A stretch of DNA of 64,000 nt from an uncultured Paracoccaceae bacterium (GCA_947487205.1 CANKVU010000007.1:102019-166018); one strand, 5' to 3'. Positions 26,215 through 35,192 are shown, counted from the stretch's first letter. Numbers and translations are program-made. Notes: generated by a model not told the origin, from the letters alone.

Positions 26215-27630
26215 ATGCCAGATACCCGATCCCCCCTGGACGGCACGTGGGACGTGCTCGTCGCCGGCGGCGGCAACGCCGCCCTCTGCGCCGCGATCGC
26301 CGCCCGGCGCGCGGGCCGCTCGGTCCTCGTGGTGGAGGCCGCGCCCCGGTTCTATCGCGGGGGAAACACGCGCCACACGCGCAACATGCGCTGCGCCCAC
26401 GACCACGCCACCGAAACGCTGACCGGCCCCTACATCGAGGAGGAGTTCCTCGACGACCTGATGCGGGTCACGGGCGGCAATACCGACGAGGCGTTGTCGC
26501 GGCACATGATCGCCGAGTCGAAGTCGATGCTGGACTGGATCCAGGAGCAGGGGGTGCGGTTCCAGCCGTCGCTCGGCGGCACTCTGAGCCTGGGGCGCAC
26601 CAACTCGTTCTTCCTCGGCGGCGGGCGGTCGATGCTGAATTCGCTCTATGCCACGGCCGAGCGGCTGGGCGTGCACGTCGTCTACGACGCCGAGGTGGTG
26701 GCGCTCGACATCGAGGGGCGGACGTTCCGCGCCGCGACCGTGCGCCACGGCGACGCGGACACGCGGGTGGAGGCCGCCGCCTTCGTCGCCGCCTGCGGCG
26801 GGTTCGAGGCCAATATCGAATGGCTGAAGGAGGGCTGGGGAGAGAAGGCCGACAACTTCCTGATCCGCGGTACGCCCTATAATCGCGGCACCGTCACGCG
26901 GATGCTGATCGACGCGGGCATGCAGCAGATCGGCGATCCGACCCAGTGCCACGCCGTCGCCATCGACGCCCGCGCGCCGAAATTCGACGGCGGCATCATC
27001 ACGCGTCTCGATTGCGTGGTGTTCGGGGTGGTGATGAACCGCGATTGCGAGCGGTTCTACGACGAGGGCGAGGATATCTGGCCAAAGCGCTATGCCATCT
27101 GGGGGCGGCTCGTGGCCGAGCAACCCGGACAGATAGCCTATGTCGTCTTCGACGCGCCCAACATCAAGCGGTTCATGCCGTCGCTGTTCCCGCCCGTGGA
27201 AGCGCCCAGCCTGCGCGAATTGGCCGAGAAGCTGGAACTGGACCCGGAGAAGTTCGAGGCCACGGTGACGGCGTTCAACGATGCCGTCGTCGGCGGCTTT
27301 CCGTTCGACCACACCGAGCCGGACGGCAATCGCACCGAGGGGCTGGCGATCGGCAAGAGCAACTGGGCGCAGAAGATCGAGACGCCGCCCTTCTACGCCT
27401 ATCCGGTCCGGCCGGGCATCACCTTCACCTATCTCGGGGTCAAGATCGACAGCCAGGCGCGGATCCTGACGGGCGACGGCAACGGCACGCCCTCCGACAA
27501 CATGTTCGCCGCGGGCGAGATCATGGCCGGAAACGTGCTCGGACAGGGCTACGCCGCCGGGATCGGCATGACCATCGGGGCCGTATTCGGCCGCATCGCG
27601 GGACAGGAGGCCGCGCGCCATGGAGCATAA
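26215..27630 (+). CDS. tcuA: FAD-dependent tricarballylate dehydrogenase TcuA
   Basis: A 471-residue flavoprotein of the succinate dehydrogenase/fumarate reductase flavoprotein family. It has the dinucleotide motif WDVLVAGGGNAALCAAIAARRAG near the start, RGGNTRHTRNMRCAHDHATE, FVAACGGFEANIEWL, and the C-terminal FAD-binding block NMFAAGEIMAGNVLGQGYAAGIGMTIGAVFGR. In Salmonella TcuA oxidises tricarballylate to cis-aconitate. Length agrees with TcuA. The ATG follows AAGGAG by 6 bases. The downstream tcuB overlaps its end by 11 bases, confirming the pair. An alternative is dehydrogenation of a related tricarboxylate. Confidence 0.92.
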   Translation: MPDTRSPLDGTWDVLVAGGGNAALCAAIAARRAGRSVLVVEAAPRFYRGGNTRHTRNMRCAHDHATETLTGPYIEEEFLDDLMRVTGGNTDEALSRHMIAESKSMLDWIQEQGVRFQPSLGGTLSLGRTNSFFLGGGRSMLNSLYATAERLGVHVVYDAEVVALDIEGRTFRAATVRHGDADTRVEAAAFVAACGGFEANIEWLKEGWGEKADNFLIRGTPYNRGTVTRMLIDAGMQQIGDPTQCHAVAIDARAPKFDGGIITRLDCVVFGVVMNRDCERFYDEGEDIWPKRYAIWGRLVAEQPGQIAYVVFDAPNIKRFMPSLFPPVEAPSLRELAEKLELDPEKFEATVTAFNDAVVGGFPFDHTEPDGNRTEGLAIGKSNWAQKIETPPFYAYPVRPGITFTYLGVKIDSQARILTGDGNGTPSDNMFAAGEIMAGNVLGQGYAAGIGMTIGAVFGRIAGQEAARHGA

Positions 27631-28744
27631 GACCGCCGCACTCGCCGAGGCGGACCGGCTGATGACGGTCTGCAATTCCTGCCGCTATTGCGAGGGGCTC
27701 TGCGCCGTCTTTCCGGCGATGGAGATGCGCCGCAGCTTCGCCGACGGGGATCTGACCTACCTTGCCAATCTCTGCCACAACTGCACCGCGTGCTATCACG
27801 ATTGCCAGTTCGCGCCGCCGCACGAATTCGCGGTGAACGTGCCCAAGGTGTTGGCCGAGGTCCGCAACGACAGCTACGCGCAATACGCCTGGCCCGCCGC
27901 GCTTCGACCGGTGTTCCGCCGCAACGGCCTGTGGATCGGCCTTGCCTGCGCGGCCCTGGTCACGCTGTTCCTGATCGGGACGTTCCTGTGGAACGGGGCG
28001 GAGATGTTCTCGGCGCATACCGCGCCCGAGAACTTCTATGCGCTGATGCCGCACAACGTGATGGTCGCGCTCTTCGGTCCGGCGTTCCTCTTCGCGATCC
28101 TCGCGATCACGATGGGCGCGCGCGCGTTCTGGCGCGACATCTCGGCCCGCGACATGGGCGACGGTGCGGGGCAGGCGGGGATCGACCATGCGCGCGCCGG
28201 CCACGACGCGGGCGCGCTGACCTATCTCGACGGCGGCGGCGACGGCTGCATGAACGCCGACGAGCAGACCAGCGACAACCGCAAGCTCTGGCACCACCTG
28301 ACCTTTTACGGATTCCTCCTGTGCTTCGCCTCGACCTCGACGGGGACGCTCTATCACTATCTGCTGGGCCGCGAGGCGCCCTATCCGTGGTGGGACCTGC
28401 CGGTGGTGCTCGGAACGGTGGGGGGCATCGGCCTGGTGGCCGGAACGCTCGGCCTTCTGCGCGCCAAGCTCCGCCAATACCGCGACGTGCGCGACGAGAC
28501 CCGGTTCGGCATGGATACTGCCTTCATCGCCATGCTGTTCGCGACCGGCCTGACCGGCCTCCTGCTGCTGGTCCTGCGCGCCACGCCGGCGATGGGGGTC
28601 CTGCTGGCGGTGCATCTGGGCGTGGTGATGACACTTTTCCTGACCGCGCCCTACGGCAAGTTCGTCCACGGCATCTATCGCTACCTGGCGCTCGCCCGCT
28701 ACGCCCGGGAGCGGCGCGGCGCGCTCGGGGCGCAGCATGCCTGA
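27620..28744 (+). CDS. tcuB: Tricarballylate utilization protein TcuB (Fe-S membrane electron carrier)
   Basis: A 374-residue membrane protein. Two ferredoxin-like cysteine clusters lie in the N-terminus: C18, C21, C24, C28 in CNSCRYCEGLC and C52, C55, C58, C62 in CHNCTACYHDC. Several hydrophobic helices follow, for example GLWIGLACAALVTLFLIGTFLW and LTGLLLLVLRATPAMGVLL, with conserved His residues that could bind heme. TcuB re-oxidises the reduced FAD of TcuA and passes electrons to the quinone pool at the inner membrane. It overlaps tcuA by 11 bases and the next gene by 8 bases, so translation is coupled. Confidence 0.92.
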   Translation: MEHKTAALAEADRLMTVCNSCRYCEGLCAVFPAMEMRRSFADGDLTYLANLCHNCTACYHDCQFAPPHEFAVNVPKVLAEVRNDSYAQYAWPAALRPVFRRNGLWIGLACAALVTLFLIGTFLWNGAEMFSAHTAPENFYALMPHNVMVALFGPAFLFAILAITMGARAFWRDISARDMGDGAGQAGIDHARAGHDAGALTYLDGGGDGCMNADEQTSDNRKLWHHLTFYGFLLCFASTSTGTLYHYLLGREAPYPWWDLPVVLGTVGGIGLVAGTLGLLRAKLRQYRDVRDETRFGMDTAFIAMLFATGLTGLLLLVLRATPAMGVLLAVHLGVVMTLFLTAPYGKFVHGIYRYLALARYARERRGALGAQHA

Positions 28745-29801
28745 GCTGGGGCGGCGCGCCGGGCAGCTCGTCACCATGGCGATCGCGGCCGTCGGGGTAG
28801 GGGTGTTCCACCTGCTGTCGCTGCCGCTGCCATTCCTGCTGGGGCCGCTCTTCGCCTGTCTGGCCGCGGCTCTCATGGGGGTGCGAATGCGCGACATGGG
28901 GCGGCTCGGAACGGGCATGCGGACGATCCTGGGCGTCGCGGTGGGCGCGGCGATCACGCCCGAATTGCTGACCCGGCTGCCGGGCATGGCCTTCTCGGTT
29001 GCGCTGGTCGTGCCCTATATCGCGGTGATCGGGTTGATCGGATATCCGTTCTTCCGCCGGATCTGCGGGTTCGACGGGCCGACGAGCTTCTACGCGGCGA
29101 TGCCGGGCGGGTTTCAGGACATGGTCATCTTCGGCGAGGAGGCAGGGGCCGACATGCGGGCCCTGTCGCTGATCCACGCGACGCGGGTCCTGCTGATCGT
29201 GACGCTGGTGCCGTTCCTGATCCTGCACCTGTTCGACCAGACGCTGGACGCGCCGCCGGGCAAGCCGCTGCTCGACGTGCCGGCGGGGGAACTCGTGCTG
29301 ATGGCCGTCGCCGCGATCGCGGGCTGGCGCGGGGGCGTGCGGGTCGGGCTGTTCGGCGCGTCGATCCTGGGTCCGATGATCCTGGCCACGGCGTTCAGCC
29401 TGGGCGACCTGCTGCACAACCGCCCGCCGGCGGTGGCGATCCTGGCCGCGCAGTTCTTCATCGGCACGTCGATCGGCGCGAAGTACATGGGCGTGACGCT
29501 GAGGGAACTCCGGATCGACGTGCTGGCCGGGCTCGTCTTCTGCGTCATCATCGGGCTCTGCGCGCTGGCCTTCGCCGAGATCTCGGCGACAATGGGATGG
29601 GCCCCCCCGCTCGAGGCGCTGTTGTCCTTCGCGCCGGGCGGGCAGGCGGAGATGGCGGTGCTGACGATCGTGGCAGGGGCCGACCTGGCCTTCGTGGTGA
29701 CGCATCACGTGCTGCGGATCGTCGTGGTGATCGTCGGGGCGCCCATCGTCGGGCACCTGTTCAGATGGGAGAAGAACGATGCGGATCGCGGTTCTGGATG
29801 A
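28737..29801 (+). CDS. AbrB family membrane protein (putative transporter)
   Basis: A 354-residue, very hydrophobic protein with about ten membrane segments and two repeated halves, as in the AbrB duplication family. LLGPLFACLAAALMGVRM and GTGMRTILGVAVGAAITPELLTRLP lie in the first half; the second half has LFGASILGPMILATAF and AAQFFIGTSIGAKYMGVTLRELR. FAPGGQAEMAVLTIVAGAD is a family signature. The E. coli homologue AbrB was named for an effect on aidB expression; transport function is inferred. Here it takes the operon position that TcuC, a major-facilitator permease, has in Salmonella, so it might move tricarballylate or a related acid. It overlaps tcuB and the dehydrogenase gene. Confidence 0.87.
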   Translation: MPELGRRAGQLVTMAIAAVGVGVFHLLSLPLPFLLGPLFACLAAALMGVRMRDMGRLGTGMRTILGVAVGAAITPELLTRLPGMAFSVALVVPYIAVIGLIGYPFFRRICGFDGPTSFYAAMPGGFQDMVIFGEEAGADMRALSLIHATRVLLIVTLVPFLILHLFDQTLDAPPGKPLLDVPAGELVLMAVAAIAGWRGGVRVGLFGASILGPMILATAFSLGDLLHNRPPAVAILAAQFFIGTSIGAKYMGVTLRELRIDVLAGLVFCVIIGLCALAFAEISATMGWAPPLEALLSFAPGGQAEMAVLTIVAGADLAFVVTHHVLRIVVVIVGAPIVGHLFRWEKNDADRGSG

Positions 29802-30729
29802 CTGGGCGGGCGTGGCCCGCGACATGGCGGAGTGGGACGCGCTGGGCGAGGTGACGTTCTTCACCGATCCGATCCCGCCCGGCCGCCTGGCCGAGACCCT
29901 GCAACCGTTCGAGGCGATCTGCCTGATGCGGGAGCGGACGCCGTTCCCCGCCGATCTGATCGATGCGCTCCCCGAGCTGCGGTTGATCGTGACCACCGGG
30001 GCGCGGAACCTGTCGATCGATGTCGCGGCGGCGCGGGCGCGCGGCATCGTCGTCTCGGGGACGCCCTCGCGCAAGACCTCGACGGCGGAACTGACCCTGG
30101 CGCTCGCCCTCAACCAATGCCGCCGCATCGGCGCCGAGGCCGCGCGCCTGGCCGGCGGCGGGTTCCAGGGCCCACCGGGGCGCGACCTTGCCGACCTGCG
30201 GGTGGGGCTGGTGGGATTGGGCAATATCGGCACCCAGGTCACGACCCTGTGCCATGCCTTCGGGGCGGAGGTGGCGGCGTGGTCGCCGAACCTCACCCCC
30301 GAGAGGGCGGAGGCGGGCGGGGTGGGCTTCGCGCCCGGCCTTGCCGCCCTTGCGGCCCGGTCGGACGTGCTGAGCATCCACATGGTCCTGTCCGACACCA
30401 CGCGAGGCCTCGTCGGGGCGGAGGCGCTCGGCGCCCTGCCGGCGGGCGCGGTGGTCGTGAACACCTCGCGCGCGGGGTTGCTCGACCGCGAAGCGCTCTT
30501 TGCGTGGCTCGAGCGCGATCCCGCGGCCGCGGCCGCCATCGACGTGTTCGAGGCCGAGCCGCTGGCCCGGGACGATCCCTGGCGCACGGCGCGGGCGCGG
30601 TTCGGTGACCGGCTTCTGCTGACGCCGCATCTGGGCTATGTCACGCAGGCGACCTGGCGGCTCTTCTACGAGGAGACGGTGGCGGCGGTGGCGGCGTTCC
30701 AGGCCGGACGACCGATCCGGACGCTCTGA
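29779..30729 (+). CDS. D-2-hydroxyacid dehydrogenase family protein
   Basis: A 316-residue NAD(P)-dependent dehydrogenase. The Rossmann motif VGLVGLGNIGTQV is near residue 137. Catalytic residues lie in NTSRAGLLDREAL (Arg), DVFEAEPL (Glu) and LTPHLGYVT (His). It interconverts a 2-keto acid and a D-2-hydroxy acid; the substrate is unknown. Its start lies 23 bases inside the end of the AbrB-family gene, placing it as the last gene of the tcu operon. Such genes are not part of the known Salmonella tcuRABC set, so the pathway here may process a hydroxylated acid. It ends 22 bases from the convergent PrpF-type gene. Confidence 0.9.
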   Translation: MRIAVLDDWAGVARDMAEWDALGEVTFFTDPIPPGRLAETLQPFEAICLMRERTPFPADLIDALPELRLIVTTGARNLSIDVAAARARGIVVSGTPSRKTSTAELTLALALNQCRRIGAEAARLAGGGFQGPPGRDLADLRVGLVGLGNIGTQVTTLCHAFGAEVAAWSPNLTPERAEAGGVGFAPGLAALAARSDVLSIHMVLSDTTRGLVGAEALGALPAGAVVVNTSRAGLLDREALFAWLERDPAAAAAIDVFEAEPLARDDPWRTARARFGDRLLLTPHLGYVTQATWRLFYEETVAAVAAFQAGRPIRTL

Positions 30730-30751
30730 TCCAGACCGCGCCGCGCCGGGA

Positions 30752-31843
30752 TCAGGACCCCGACCAGACCGATCCCGGCACCATCAGCGACCCCTTGGCG
30801 AGGAGCCGCGCGGTCCGCAACAGGCCCGCGCTTTCCAGGTGGAACGCGCCGCCCTCGAGGCCGTAGGTGGCCGTCACGTCGATCCGGCCGGAGGCGTGCT
30901 CGATCGTGACGAGCGCCTCGCCCGGATCGGGCCGGTCCAGAAGGCCGTCGGATACCGTGCCGGGCACCAGCGCGCAGGAGGCCAGGCATTGCGCGCCCGT
31001 GACCGCCATCGATGGATGCGCCTTCCACGGCATGAAGTAGCGCGCCGCCAGCGTGCCCCCGTCCCGGGCCGGGGCGAGGAGGCCGAATTTCGGCATCACC
31101 GATTTCGTCACGTCGCCCATCCCCATGCGCTTCCCGGCCTCGATCCGGATCGGCTCCATCCGGGCGTAGAAGTCGCGGTCCGCGTCGAGCTCGGCGGCAC
31201 TTTCGTAGCCGGTCAAGCCGAAGGCGTCGGCGCGCGCGATCACCATGGGCATCGCCACGTCGATGCAGGTGACCTCGATCCCGTCGATCTCGTCGCGCAG
31301 ATTGCCGGTCGGCAGCAGTGCGCCGGTCGCATTGCCGACAACGTCGCGGAACTTCAGCATGACGGGGGCGGCGGTGCCGGGCACGCCGTCGATGGCCGCG
31401 TCGCCCTCGTATTCCACCGCGCCGCCGGGGGTGCGGACGACCGCCTCGACCCGGGCGCCACTGTTGACGGCGCGGATGCGGATGCGGGTCTCGTCGCCCT
31501 GCGGCTCGATCAGACCCATCTCGATTGCGGCGGGCCCCACGCCCGACAGGATGTTGCCGCACGTCGGCTTGAAGTCGACGAGCCGCTCCTCCACCGCGAC
31601 CTGGCCGAAGAAATAGTCGATCTCGGCCCAATCGTCGTCCGAGCGCGACAGCATCGCCACCTTGGTCGTGACCGCCGCGCCGCCGCCGATGCCGTCGATG
31701 TTGAGCGGGTGGCCGGCGCCCAGCGCGGCGACGAGCACCTCGGCCAGCGTGGCCTCGTCCGCGGGCAGGTCGTCGCGGCGCATGTAGGGGCCGCGCGAGG
31801 TGCCGCCGCGCAGGAAGTGGAAGGGGATTTCGGTCTGCTTCAT
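30752..31843 (-). CDS. PrpF-family isomerase (4-oxalomesaconate tautomerase / aconitate isomerase-like)
   Basis: A 363-residue protein of the PrpF family (diaminopimelate epimerase-like fold). It has FHFLRGGTSRGPYMRRDDLP at the start, FKPTCGNILSGVGPAAIEMGL containing the active-site Cys block, and MPWKAHPSMAVTGAQCLASCALVPGTV with the second-domain Cys region. Relatives isomerise 2-methylaconitate (PrpF), tautomerise 4-oxalomesaconate (GalD) or act on aconitate. Given neighbours for tricarballylate oxidation to cis-aconitate and tricarboxylate uptake, a cis/trans-aconitate or similar isomerase is a reasonable inference. It begins 23 bases downstream of the fused permease gene, in the same transcript. 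The ATG at 31843 starts at the conserved N-terminus. Confidence 0.88.
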   Translation of the reverse strand: MKQTEIPFHFLRGGTSRGPYMRRDDLPADEATLAEVLVAALGAGHPLNIDGIGGGAAVTTKVAMLSRSDDDWAEIDYFFGQVAVEERLVDFKPTCGNILSGVGPAAIEMGLIEPQGDETRIRIRAVNSGARVEAVVRTPGGAVEYEGDAAIDGVPGTAAPVMLKFRDVVGNATGALLPTGNLRDEIDGIEVTCIDVAMPMVIARADAFGLTGYESAAELDADRDFYARMEPIRIEAGKRMGMGDVTKSVMPKFGLLAPARDGGTLAARYFMPWKAHPSMAVTGAQCLASCALVPGTVSDGLLDRPDPGEALVTIEHASGRIDVTATYGLEGGAFHLESAGLLRTARLLAKGSLMVPGSVWSGS

Positions 31844-31866
31844 CAGATGGCCTCTTTCTCTCGCGA

Positions 31867-33873
31867 TCAGCCGAACGGCCAGGGCAGGCGGATATAGGCC
31901 TGCAGCAGCCCCTCGGGGAAACGTAGGTTGAGCGCGTTGGCGAGGATCAGCACGAAGGCCGCCGCGCCGGCGGTCAGAAGCACCGTGCGAAGCGGAGCCG
32001 TCCGCGCCCGGAAGGTCAGGAAGACGACAAAGAAGATCACCATCGCCGCGAAGAACCCGATCAACGCCGACAGGGCCACGAGGAACCCCATCCACAGGAT
32101 CCCCGCCCAGAGCGATCCGGCCTCGGGGTCGTTGGCGTATTCGCCCATCACCTCGGTATCCTGGGAGACATTGTGCCGGTTCCCCTTGGTCCAGAGCTGG
32201 ACCAGCAGCAGCGTCACCGCCGCGAGCCCGGCCAGCGCCATCACCATGGGGAAGATCCGCCCGAGGAACGAATGCTGGAGCGAATCCAGGAAGGCCGCCA
32301 AGAAGATGGCGCCCGCGAACAGCGCGAAGAGGATCTGCGGCAGACGGGTGCGGCGGCCCGCCATCCCCTCCGAGGGCAGGTCGTCGATATCCGCGCGCAG
32401 CTCGTCGCCGGCGCTGTCGTCGACCCGGTTGCGCATCCCGTACCAGACCGAGACGGCGATGAACGCGAGCAGGATCAGGCAGCCGGGGCGCAGGATGAAC
32501 TCCCAGCCGTAGAACTGTACCGCCTGGTAGAGGTAAGTCTCGGACTGGGCGGCGAGGACGAAGCCGATGAGGAGCGCCGGTCGCGGCCAGCCGAAGCGGC
32601 GCATGAAGACGCCGATCACGCCTACCACGAGGAGGGCGATGAGGTCCGCGAGCGAGCGCGTCGCCTGGAATGCGGCGAAGCTGATCACCGCGATCATGAA
32701 CGGGGCGAGCTGGGGGAAGGGGATCGTGGTGAGCCGCGCAATGGGCTGGGAGAGCACGATGCAGAGCCCCGCACCGATGACGTTGGCCAGAGCCAGCGAC
32801 CAGATGATCGTGTAGGTGACATCGAGGTTGGTCGTCACCATCGAGGGGCCGGGCTCGATCCCGATCAGCACCATGCCGCCGAGGAACACCGCCATCGATC
32901 CCGATCCCGGGATGCCGAACATCAGCGTCGGCAGCAGGCCGCCGCCCTCCTTGGCGTTGTTGGCGCTCTCGGGCGCGATCACGCCGCGCACGTCGCCCTT
33001 GCCGAAATTCTCGGTGTTTTTTTCGGATTGCATGGCGTGGCCGTAGGCCAGCCAGTCCACCACCGACCCGCCGAGGCCGGGGATCGCGCCGATGATCGTG
33101 CCGAGGCTCGCGCAGCGCAGGCTGAGCCAGATGTTCTTCCACCAATCGTGCAGGCCGTCGAACCAGCCCGCCCCCAGGCCTCCGTCGGAGGAGATCGCCT
33201 GGTCGCGGCGCAGCAGGTCCACGATCTCGGGCACGGCGAAGAGGCCGAGGCCCACGATCACCAGCGGCACCCCGTCGTAGAGGTAGTCGGTGTTGAAGAT
33301 CATGCGGAACTCGCCCGTGGCCGGCGCGCCGCCGACCGATCCCAGGACCAGCCCCAGGCCGCAGGCGCCGAGCCCCTTGGCGAGCGAGCGGCCCGCGAGT
33401 ACGCCCACCATCGACAGGCCGAAGACCGACAGCATGAAGAGCTCGGCCGAGGTGAAAAGAAGGATCAGCGGCCGCGCGATCAGCACGAAACCGGTCAGGA
33501 TCGCGGCGCCCAGGAGCCCGCCGAAGAGCGACGACGCGAAGGCCGCCGCGAGCGCGCGCGCGGCGTGCCCGTCCCGCGACATCGGGAACCCGTCGAGTAC
33601 CGTCGCCTGACTGGCAGATGAGCCGGGGATGCCCATCAGCACCGAGGCGAAGGTGTCCGATGTGGGAATGACCGCCACGAGGCCGATCAGCATCGCCAGC
33701 GCCGATGTCGGGTCCATGCCGTAGATGAAGGGCAGGAGCAGCGACAACCCCGCGATGCCGCCCAGGCCGGGAAAGATGCCGACCGAGAGGCCGATGACTA
33801 CCCCGACAACCATGTAGATGAGATGTTGTACTGTCAGCAGGTCCGACAGCGCTGCGAGCATCGCTTCCAGCAT
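31867..33873 (-). CDS. Tripartite tricarboxylate transporter permease, TctA fused to TctB-like domain
   Basis: A 668-residue membrane protein. Residues 1-500 are TctA, with GLSVGIFPGLGGIAGLSLLLPFIYGMDPTSALAMLIG and the internally repeated GAIPGLGGSVVDWLAYGHA, plus about 11-12 helices. A hydrophilic linker follows (DDSAGDELRADIDDLPSEGMAGRR). Residues about 512-668 have four more helices resembling the small subunit TctB, normally a separate gene of about 150 residues. No separate tctB is seen nearby. The protein would form the complete membrane part of a Na+-dependent, binding-protein-dependent uptake system for tricarboxylates. It lies 97 bases downstream of the tctC gene. Confidence 0.92.
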   Translation of the reverse strand: MLEAMLAALSDLLTVQHLIYMVVGVVIGLSVGIFPGLGGIAGLSLLLPFIYGMDPTSALAMLIGLVAVIPTSDTFASVLMGIPGSSASQATVLDGFPMSRDGHAARALAAAFASSLFGGLLGAAILTGFVLIARPLILLFTSAELFMLSVFGLSMVGVLAGRSLAKGLGACGLGLVLGSVGGAPATGEFRMIFNTDYLYDGVPLVIVGLGLFAVPEIVDLLRRDQAISSDGGLGAGWFDGLHDWWKNIWLSLRCASLGTIIGAIPGLGGSVVDWLAYGHAMQSEKNTENFGKGDVRGVIAPESANNAKEGGGLLPTLMFGIPGSGSMAVFLGGMVLIGIEPGPSMVTTNLDVTYTIIWSLALANVIGAGLCIVLSQPIARLTTIPFPQLAPFMIAVISFAAFQATRSLADLIALLVVGVIGVFMRRFGWPRPALLIGFVLAAQSETYLYQAVQFYGWEFILRPGCLILLAFIAVSVWYGMRNRVDDSAGDELRADIDDLPSEGMAGRRTRLPQILFALFAGAIFLAAFLDSLQHSFLGRIFPMVMALAGLAAVTLLLVQLWTKGNRHNVSQDTEVMGEYANDPEAGSLWAGILWMGFLVALSALIGFFAAMVIFFVVFLTFRARTAPLRTVLLTAGAAAFVLILANALNLRFPEGLLQAYIRLPWPFG

Positions 33874-33927
33874 GGTTCCCCCCTATGCGGATGTGGCGCG
33901 TCCGGCGGCGCCGGACGGAATCGAGAA

Positions 33928-33957
33928 GGCACGGCCCCCCGCGAGAGGAGCCGTGCC
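33928..33957 (-). other. Hairpin between tctC and tctAB
   Basis: Arms GGCACGGC (33928-33935) and GCCGTGCC (33950-33957) form an 8-bp stem 13 bases after the tctC stop, with no strong T-run. In binding-protein operons such structures often stabilise the upstream message so that the binding protein is made in excess over the permease. Confidence 0.55.
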
Positions 33958-33970
33958 GATCGGCCGCGTC

Positions 33971-35071
33971 TCAGTCCAGCGAAACGTCGTATTCGGAGGT
34001 CAGCAGGTCGACCACGGACTGGCGCACTTCCGGCCGGACACGCGTTCCCTGCTCATAGAGGTTCTGCGCCGCGTCGCCTGTCGCGAGCTGGTAATCGCCG
34101 ATCGTCGCGCCCTTCGTCTCCTGGAACTCGGGGTCGTCCTGGATGTCGATGAAGGCCTGCTTGTAGGCGTCGATGATCGCCTGGTCGGTCCCCTCGGGCA
34201 GGAACACCATCTTCTGGGCGGGGAACCCGGCCACGAAGAACGCCTTGTAGGCCTCGAACTCGTCGCCCGAGGGCGCCTCGCCGTTGATCGTCTCGTAGGC
34301 CTCGACGTAGGAGGGCAGGTCCGGGAAGGTCGGGTCGCGGACGATGTTGCCGTCGTCGTCGAGCGCGCCCCAGGAGAAGAGCGGCACCGCGCTGCCCTCG
34401 TCCACCAGCGGCTGCACGTTCTGCAGATAGCCCGAGGAGGTCTGGTAGTCGATGTTGACCTCGCCCCGCTCGAAGGCGAGCCGGCCGTCGCCGCGGCCCT
34501 GGAAGCCGAAGACGTGGCGCACGTCGAGGCCCATCAGCCGGAAGCCGAGGAGCGGCACCAGGTCGAGCGAGGTCGCGCCCTGGCTGGCATAGATCAGGTC
34601 CTGACCCATCAGGTCGGCGATCTGGTCGGCGCTTTCCACGCCGGTCTGGGGCGTCGTGTAGACGACGCCGCCCGTGGGCGTGGCCATCACCACGTTCCAG
34701 TCGGCGTATTCATAGCGCACCCGCGGGTCGCCGAGCAGGTAGGGAAACTGGGTCGAGCCCGAGGTGCCGAGGATGGTCAGACCGTCGGGACGCGCGCGGG
34801 CGTCGAACAGGTTCGCGCCCTTGGTGGATCCGCCGCCAGGCTCGTTGACGACCTGCACGCTGGGATTGCCGGGCAGATGCTCCTGCAGGAACGGGGCGAG
34901 GAATCGCGCCCAGGTATCGGAGCCGCCGCCGGCCGAGAACGGGATCAGCCATTCGATGGTCTCTCCCTCGAAGCTCACCTCCTGAGCCGCGGCGGGACCG
35001 GCCAGGGCGAGCGCGGACGCGGCCGCACCGAGGGCGAGCGCCGCGCGGCGCGTGAATGTCGTGTTGGTCAT
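33971..35071 (-). CDS. Tripartite tricarboxylate transporter substrate-binding protein (TctC/Bug family)
   Basis: A 366-residue periplasmic binding protein. It has an N-terminal export signal with adjacent arginines (TRRAALALGAAASALALAGPAAAQE), and the mature part starts EVSFEGETIEWLIPFSAGGGSDTWARFLAPFLQEHLPG, close to the TctC/Bug pattern. It captures a carboxylate for the adjacent permease. It is the first gene of the tctC-tctAB-prpF-like operon. The ATG at 35071 was selected because it gives the complete signal; 26 in-frame upstream codons overlap the regulatory region. The ligand is inferred from context (tricarballylate, citrate or aconitate). Confidence 0.92.
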   Translation of the reverse strand: MTNTTFTRRAALALGAAASALALAGPAAAQEVSFEGETIEWLIPFSAGGGSDTWARFLAPFLQEHLPGNPSVQVVNEPGGGSTKGANLFDARARPDGLTILGTSGSTQFPYLLGDPRVRYEYADWNVVMATPTGGVVYTTPQTGVESADQIADLMGQDLIYASQGATSLDLVPLLGFRLMGLDVRHVFGFQGRGDGRLAFERGEVNIDYQTSSGYLQNVQPLVDEGSAVPLFSWGALDDDGNIVRDPTFPDLPSYVEAYETINGEAPSGDEFEAYKAFFVAGFPAQKMVFLPEGTDQAIIDAYKQAFIDIQDDPEFQETKGATIGDYQLATGDAAQNLYEQGTRVRPEVRQSVVDLLTSEYDVSLD

Positions 35072-35164
35072 GGTATCCTCCCGTATCGTTTCGCGCAGGC
35101 CGTTGTCGCGGACAGGCCCGGCCCCGTGCCAGGGACCAGGCCGCGGCACGGCCCGTCGCTGTTA

Positions 35165-35192
35165 ACAGGTTAACCTGTCGGAAACCTGTCGG
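35165..35192 (-). promoter_or_regulatory. Candidate operator of the tctC operon: palindrome plus direct repeats with 11-bp period
   Basis: ACAGGTTAACCTGT (35165-35178) is a perfect 14-bp palindrome. AACCTGTCGG occurs at 35172-35181 and again at 35183-35192, exactly 11 bases apart. Direct repeats of 11-bp period are the usual site form for OmpR/PhoB-type regulators such as TctD, and the position (94-121 bases upstream of the tctC ATG) suits an activator. The repeat is observed; the regulator is inferred. Confidence 0.6.
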
